Below, piece by piece: positions 58,661 to 64,000 of a stretch of 64,000 nt of DNA. The stretch comes from Antedon mediterranea (lineage: Eukaryota > Echinodermata > Crinoidea > Comatulida > Antedonidae): NCBI RefSeq assembly GCF_964355755.1, contig NC_092674.1, positions 15,507,001-15,571,000 of the forward strand, written 5' to 3'. The notes beneath the pieces are model-generated. The model searched no databases and was not told where the DNA came from. It saw only the letters and a program-made list of their open reading frames with translations. Within the stretch, counting starts at the first letter, position 1, and every line of letters begins with the position of its first letter. Made by a program: the position numbers and the translations under genes.

Positions 58661-59149
58661 TAAAAACTCATCCTTTTGCCCAGGCTTGCTCATAGGTCTA
58701 ATCCTTTCCATTATGAATTCTACATTGAAAATGTCTTGTTTTCAAAACGCGTCCTAATCTTACAGAGGCATGGACTGTATATGCTTTTTAATGCTCTTCC
58801 TAATCTTGCAGTGATACAATATTCATATTACATACATTTCCACAGCTTTTCCCTTGGTATGGAATCGAAAGCTTTGACTGTAAAAAAGATACAGAATGCA
58901 AATATATTGAAGAAGAGGGTAGAATTATTACCCTTAGTGTAAAACACAATAATACGTACAACTTAAAAATACATGCCCTTAACTTAATAATAAAGAAAGT
59001 GCATTGTTGTTGTTTTTAATTAATACATTGTGTAATACAAACGAGAAATACATCATTATTGGAAGAAGGCATGTATATTATATATATAAAGAGTATTCTT
59101 CACTGGTTTAAAAAAATGCATGGCTAAACATGGAGGGAAAAATATTATG
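58661..59149. other. Short LINE-like scraps, unassigned
   Basis: Frame 58676-58942 (L-A-H-R-S-N-P-F-H-Y-E-F-Y) looks repeat-derived, but I cannot place it. Confidence 0.3.
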
Positions 59150-59740
59150 TTAGTAGAAGATGTATCATCCAGGTGCAATACTTTTTTGGACATTTCCAAA
59201 AGCGTTTGATTCTCTATAGAAATGTAATGTTTTTATGTCGATATATAAACCTAAATATGGGTTTGGGCTATTAACTTGATAAACACTATGTAAACAGATA
59301 TCTGATACATAGTAATCCACAATGGTTGGATATCTGCAGAACTAGAAAGGTTTATTATGAGATGTTGTTTAAGACAAGGGTATCCTTTGTATGCTTTATT
59401 TATTTTGTTATTATTCTTTGAGATAAAATGGCAACTAATATTAGAAAACACATTATGTAGGCCTAAAGGAATAGAATTACCTACATTTGAGAATGAAGAT
59501 CATATTGTTTAAAATAGTTCAACTATTTGACGATATTGTAATATTTACAAAAGATGAAAGTAAATTAGATCACATTCTGCGTGAAATTGAAATGCTTTGT
59601 TCAATATCAGTTTTAAGGGTAAATAAAATAAATCGAAAGGAATTTAGATTGGCGCAAATAAAAATTAACGAACATCGCCATTTAATATCAAATAAACAAA
59701 AGAACCAGTGAATTTCTTGGAATCTACGCAGGGTATGATA
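59150..59740 (+). pseudogene. L1/Tx1-like LINE reverse transcriptase fragment
   Basis: L-R-Q-G-Y-P-L-Y-A-L-F-I and, after stops, Q-L-F-D-D-I-V-I-F-T-K-D-E-S followed by an L-x-x-I-x-x-x-x-x-I-S-V-L-R-V-N-K pattern. This is the YADD region of L1/Tx1 elements with the Tyr-Ala replaced. Confidence 0.6.
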
Positions 59741-59889
59741 AACCCTACAGTGTTTTTGGGAAATTGGGATGATACCGTTCTAAAATTTAGATAATACTCT
59801 AAAACTATGGAAAAATGGAACTTTACGTTTTGGCAAGGTAACGATAATACAATCGTAAAGAATAATACATAATACAGCGTAAAGCTACC

Positions 59890-60540
59890 AAATACATTTT
59901 GAATTACCCCGATCAAGATTACAAAGAAAGTCTAACATTGCTCAATTTACTGACCCTATCATATAGAAGAGAATATATGGATGTTAACTTCTTCCATCAA
60001 TGCTTGCTTAACATGAAATCAAGGATTTCGTTACATTTTCCGGAGACAATAATGGTCGTGCAACAAGATCATCTGTTGATGACCTCAATCTTACTGTTAG
60101 AAATGGTCATACTGAATCACATAAATTGATATATTTCCAACGCATTGTTCCCATGTGGAATCAGTTAGATCAAGATACTAGAGAAGCACCTACATCTTGC
60201 AGGTTTAAGCTAGGGGTAAGAAATATTTATTATTATTTACCAATACGTATGAGACAGGCAATATGTGCACATAGGTGTCCTGTTGTCACTGCTTTAAATG
60301 TCGGCCAACTTAGTTTAATCTTAAATAATACCAATTTATTAATTACTATTATATTTAAATATTTATTATAAAGTTATAAACCTTTTCATTACTCATTGTG
60401 CAATTTGGGATTGGACCGTTCTAGAGGTGTTTACCACCTGTTGGTCCCATCCTTCACTGAATGTACTCTGTTCTTTTTATATGTATGTCTTTTTCTTTCT
60501 TTGTATGTACATTTTGAAATTAATATACAATGCTTGTATA
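59890..60540 (+). pseudogene. CR1/L2-like LINE C-terminus and 3' end
   Basis: S-Y-R-R-E-Y-M-D-V-N-F-F-H-Q-C-L, then in the next frame Y-F-Q-R-I-V-P-M-W-N-Q-L and R-F-K-L-G-V-R, the usual C-terminus. The 3' region 60409-60452 holds an inverted repeat (GGGATTGGACC...GGTCCCATCC with inner AGGTG/CACCT). Confidence 0.65.
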
Positions 60541-60559
60541 ATTAACATATCTTTCCAAA

Positions 60560-60740
60560 AGTTGACAAATTATTATATAGATTTTTGTGGGGAAGGAAAC
60601 GGGTGAATGTTCAAAGAAAACACATTATATAAAGGTGGTATAAATATGGTGAATTTTAATGTCTTACTTGACTCTTTAAAGTTGAGTTGGGTTAAGAGAC
60701 TCCTAAACCCTAACCCAGGTATTTGGAAATGTATTCAAAA
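60560..60740 (+). pseudogene. L1/Tx1-like LINE C-terminal fragment
   Basis: Y-R-F-L-W-G-G-K-R-V-N, Y-K-G-G-I-N-M-V-N-F and L-K-L-S-W-V-K-R-L-L-N, the F-L-W ... G-G-x-x-x-x-x-F ... W-V-K-R-L block of L1/Tx1 proteins. Confidence 0.65.
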
Positions 60741-61192
60741 TTACTTTTAATTTATCGTTTACGACGGGCGTACACCAATCTCAAAATAATAACCATAAAA
60801 GTATGGCAATTGGTTTGTATGATGCGTCAAGCGGTGTCGGTGGTGTCGATGCTGATGGGTTTCGACAGTCTTGGAGAGCGACCAAACGTAAACGTTCTAA
60901 GATAAAGCGTGTTTTAGGCTAATATTTTAATATTGGCCTAAAAGCGAGACAACTTTTAATATGTACCTGGGAAAATGAACCCGGGTACAAGTAGAAGATA
61001 TTAAGAACCATCTCCGTACTAAGTCAATAGATGCAAATTGCATCGCTACCAAGTAAAAGGGATGATAGTTCTTTGTTCAAGAGAAGTTGTGATTTTAATA
61101 GTAGTCGTTCGTAAAGCCTTTTTACCTGTCGATCGTTGAGTTACGTTTATTAGTTGCGTTGAATTGACAGGATTCAACGATTTTACAGGAAA

Positions 61193-61470
61193 AGAGCACT
61201 GTGGCGCAATTGTTAGGGCATTGGACTTGCAATAAAGAGATTGCCGGCAGTGTTTAGTCCTTGAGCAAGATTCTTTATCCACACTGTTCCTCCCCACCCA
61301 GGTGATAGAAATGGGTACCGGTATGTAAAAAGTACTGGAAAAGTAAATCAGACCCGTTTGTGCGAGAGGAGTAGCGTACCCTCACAAACATACACACTTA
61401 ATGGAGTCTGGCCCAAACGCTAAAGAAATTGAGATGGGCACCACGGCCATTAGCTTTAGCTTAGGTTTCG
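61193..61470 (+). mobile_element. tRNA-derived SINE, nearly full length
   Basis: CTGTGGCGCAATTGTTAGGG and TTGGACTTGCAATAAAGAGA form a tRNA-like head (box A). The body is TTTATCCACACTGTTCCTCC, ACCCAGGTG, AAATGGGTACCGG, and it ends near GGCCATTAGCTTTAGCTT. The body matches the truncated SINE at 26574. Confidence 0.72.
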
Positions 61471-61774
61471 ACAGGAAAAGAATAGGTACACGCTGACAAT
61501 TCTCTAATTTTGACAAACTGCCTCCAGTAGTATATTTTATTGAATTCGCATTTTAACCAGTGTATTGTAACTCATTTATGTTGACAAGCTGCTGTTTAAT
61601 ATATCTATATACATACACAACTTGCAGTCAATTCGTTTCCATATAACAACATACCTGTGAAGAAACACAATTATTTGTTTTACAACCGTTTTTGGATCAA
61701 TGAAATATTTAATTAATATAGTAGTGTAATATTTTTTTTTCGAATGTATTTGTCATTATTGGGAAACGTCTTAC

Positions 61775-61925
61775 TTTCCAGTATCTTTGTTAGTACCATC
61801 ATCACCAATCAATCGATAGTGCCCCCGCTCAAATACATATTCACCGCCAGATGGACCAACCTCGTCTACTTCTAATGATAATTCTGGTGAATTTTTCCAC
61901 ATGTCTTCTAACATCTTTTCTGCCA
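61775..61925 (-). CDS. Gene 3 exon 3
   Basis: Starts by completing a Met codon (M-A-E-K-M-L-E-D-M-W), ends D-G-T-N-K-D-T-G in phase 2 at donor GTAAGA. Confidence 0.62.
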
Positions 61926-63544
61926 CTAATAGTCAATAAAACATTGTTAATAAAGCAGCTGACAAAACAAACGACAACCTCCAAACCCATAGAAGGTTTC
62001 TCAAAACATTGCAATAAAATGCAACCATAATTATGGTGATATAACATAGGAGAGTCACATGGATACTCACTGGCTCTGCCTTCTAATGTTTCATGGTTTG
62101 CTAACATTATTTTACAGTCAGGTGCATAGTTTTCAGCAGCTTTCTTAAAGTTGCCTGCTTTGAACATGGCTTGAAATTCTGCATTGCGCCGTTGGACTTC
62201 ACTCTTTAATTCTGCAGTTTAAATATATAACAAAACAACAATTATTATTCATTCATTCATTTTAAAACGTTTGCTCAAAGCCTCAAAATATAACAAACTT
62301 TCTTTAATATTGTTGTTACTTTTCAGGCCAAGCTGCTCATTGCATTCAGAAAATAATATTCGATTTTGTCTCATGTTTTTCTTAATTTTGTTATCTCTCT
62401 TTCTATAGTATCCATAGGGCACAGGAAATGATGTTTTATAGTGTTGGTTGTTGTTTACGAGATAACGTTATAATGCCTATTTATTGCTATATTTTAGCAG
62501 TATACAGTAGTTAGTGGACATGCGCATGTAGCTGCGGATTGATAAGCTTTAAGAGTAAGCTAAATTATCGCCATTTGTCAATATTGATTATGTGTCGACT
62601 TGTTTACAAGTGGAGGAAAATTGCGCGCTCCAGGGGCGCAGTCAACGATAAAATCAGGGTCAAATATTTGGAGTACCGGACTTTACAAACGTGGCGAAAA
62701 CTGATAGCTACAGGGCACCGACAGCTTTTCACTTTCTAGGTAATTTCAATTGGTTTAAATAACTATGACAATTTGAACACAAATAAATGAAGTTAGAAAA
62801 AAAGAACCTTACTCAGTAAACTATTGCTGAGACTTTTAGTTTCAAGATGTAGGCCTATTAAATAATTTAAACAATATATTATTATTATTATTAATTTTAT
62901 CCAGGTAAGATCACCGGATTTCGTCTCAGATTTGTCTTAATTTTGTTATTTCAATTGACTCCTAGCAGCCACAGAATGTTTGTTATAATATTTCATGTTG
63001 GGATAATTCTTACAATACATTCTTAAAGAATACATGTGTCGTGTTGATTGATTATGTTTTTTTATTTTTCATTATTTACACATAATTATATCCGTACGGC
63101 GTACTGTATAGTTGTTGTATGCCATTAACGGTAATACTCATTTTTGTTTATGAAAAAAAAAAAGATCTCTACAAAATTAGGACAGCCACATGCCCCTTTT
63201 TATTCTTAAAACTGGAATGTTAAGTATTCAAACCTCGGTCAATGAAACTGGCTCACCCGTTTTGGCCACCGCTGATTTTAGTTTATCCGGCAAATGAATA
63301 TTATTTAAAAACAATAGCGGATTCAACAAACATAAGCCTCACTACAGTACTTTCCTGTGAATGTGAGCCGAGACTGACGGCTCACTATTCAATCCAGGAA
63401 ACTGACTTTCGTTATCAATTTTACAAAAACCAAACCAAAAAAAAACCCAAAAAAACAGAAAACCCCCAACATTAATGTTTGTGTCGAAAACACCAGAAAC
63501 AGGAGTTAAGGATACAAAAACACCGAATGGCACTTACCTGCCAT
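61775..63544 (-). CDS. NTF2/SnoaL-like small protein, 3' end not found (gene 3)
   Basis: Exons on the minus strand: 63544-63538 (ATGGCAG only), 62211-62071 and 61925-61775, with matching phases and GT-AG introns. The 99 readable residues start M-A-E-L-K-S-E-V-Q-R-R-N-A-E-F-Q-A-M-F-K. They continue F-K-K-A-A-E-N-Y-A-P-D-C-K-I-M, L-E-G-R-A-M-A-E-K and E-V-G-P-S-G-G-E-Y-V-F-E-R-G-H-Y. This is the pattern of the NTF2-like (SnoaL/DUF4440) fold: an N-terminal helix, Y-x-x-D-C, G-R, then strands. Such proteins bind small ligands or pair with enzymes; the role here is unknown. About 30 C-terminal residues are missing, and I could not find their exon between 53 and 61.8 kb. Confidence 0.6.
62071..62211 (-). 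CDS. Gene 3 exon 2
   Basis: After acceptor TTTAAACTGCAG. Encodes E-L-K-S-E-V-Q-R-R-N through L-E-G-R-A; ends phase 1 at donor GTGAGT. Confidence 0.66.
62212..63537. other. Gene 3 intron 1
   Basis: No convincing second gene. A plus-strand frame at 62539-62739 has many basic residues, but no family is recognised. (ATT)n at 62878-62895. Confidence 0.4.
63538..63544 (-). CDS. Gene 3 exon 1, seven coding bases
   Basis: ATGGCAG followed by a strong donor GTAAGTGCC. Joined to exon 2 it gives M-A-E-L-K-S. The 5' untranslated region lies above 63544, start site not defined. Confidence 0.58.
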
Positions 63545-64000
63545 TGTTGCAAACACGTCTGCCCACAAATGAAGAACGATATGCATATGTTTTCACAATC
63601 AAAACACAACACAAAGCGATCAAAACTTTAATCACACAATTGTTATCGTAGGGCATATGGTCGATAATCTATGCAAGTGCAAACAGAGGTTATGAAAAAC
63701 ATTACAATGAACATTCTGAACAGTGATTTGAAACGCCGAAATAGGATTTGAATCAATCTGGGACCGCCGATAATGTCCACCTGACACACATTGTGTTAAG
63801 AAGTGGAAACAATTCTTGTGCGGGTAAATTGAGTAGGTCAAATGTTATTTAGAGCTATGACACATTGAAATATATTAATGTTTACTACAGAATACATAAA
63901 TGTTACTTTAAAAGCTAGTTGTCGATATTGCAAAGTTAATATTGCACAATCATAAATTATATGTACACTTTTATTTTACAGTATGTATTATGGTTCTAGG
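63545..64000. other. Upstream of gene 3, nothing recognised
   Basis: AT-rich; presumably contains the gene 3 promoter, but no TATA-like element stands out. Confidence 0.35.

Noticed and set aside
62539-62739. Basic 66-codon frame in gene 3 intron
   Set aside because: No splice context, promoter or recognised motif; length is within chance.

Overview
The window is eukaryotic and reads as AT-rich invertebrate DNA: split genes with GT-AG introns, many non-LTR retrotransposons, tRNA-derived SINEs, Helitrons, MITEs and foldback elements. The palindrome TAGGCCTA occurs 17 times in non-coding sequence. From memory this word is common in echinoderm and related marine deuterostome genomes, so an echinoderm-like animal is the best guess. 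No sequence in the window proves a species.

Three cellular genes can be assembled. Gene 1 (+, 4422-18401) and gene 2 (-, 44688-52688) are paralogous secreted multicopper oxidases of the animal laccase type. Each carries the metazoan cysteine-rich N-terminal region and all four copper-binding motifs, with a methionine at the type-1 axial position. They face each other tail to tail across about 26 kb of transposons. Gene 1 lacks its signal-peptide exon in what I can identify, while gene 2 is complete (666 aa). Gene 3 (-, 61775-63544) is a small NTF2/SnoaL-like protein whose last exon or exons I cannot find.

Layout. 1-1.2 kb: decayed LINE. 1.2-4.4 kb: little beyond short repeats. 4.4-18.4 kb: gene 1, whose introns hold a Helitron, a 1-kb minisatellite that has copied a splice donor, tandem repeats, a split LINE endonuclease and a 4.1-kb inverted-repeat element with a second Helitron inside. 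18.5-24.9 kb: an old LINE (-) with a younger LINE (-) inserted in it; the younger one keeps an intact 988-codon ORF2. 25.4-34.9 kb: a LINE (+) split by a SINE and by a 7.1-kb foldback element, which itself contains a Helitron that contains a MITE. 35-44.3 kb: LINE ends and three more Helitron copies, two of them joined tail to head. 44.7-52.7 kb: gene 2 with a SINE-bearing repeat, MITEs and Penelope-like ends in its introns. 53.7-55.9 kb: nested Helitrons. 56-61 kb: a pile of decayed LINEs. 61.2-63.5 kb: a SINE and gene 3.

The most useful signals are insertions whose uninterrupted site is also present in the window, in a second copy of the same repeat. These show A|T insertion for two Helitrons, a 9-bp duplication for a Mutator-like MITE, and clean removal of a SINE and of the foldback element from a LINE reading frame. 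All homology statements come from reading motifs; no database search was possible.
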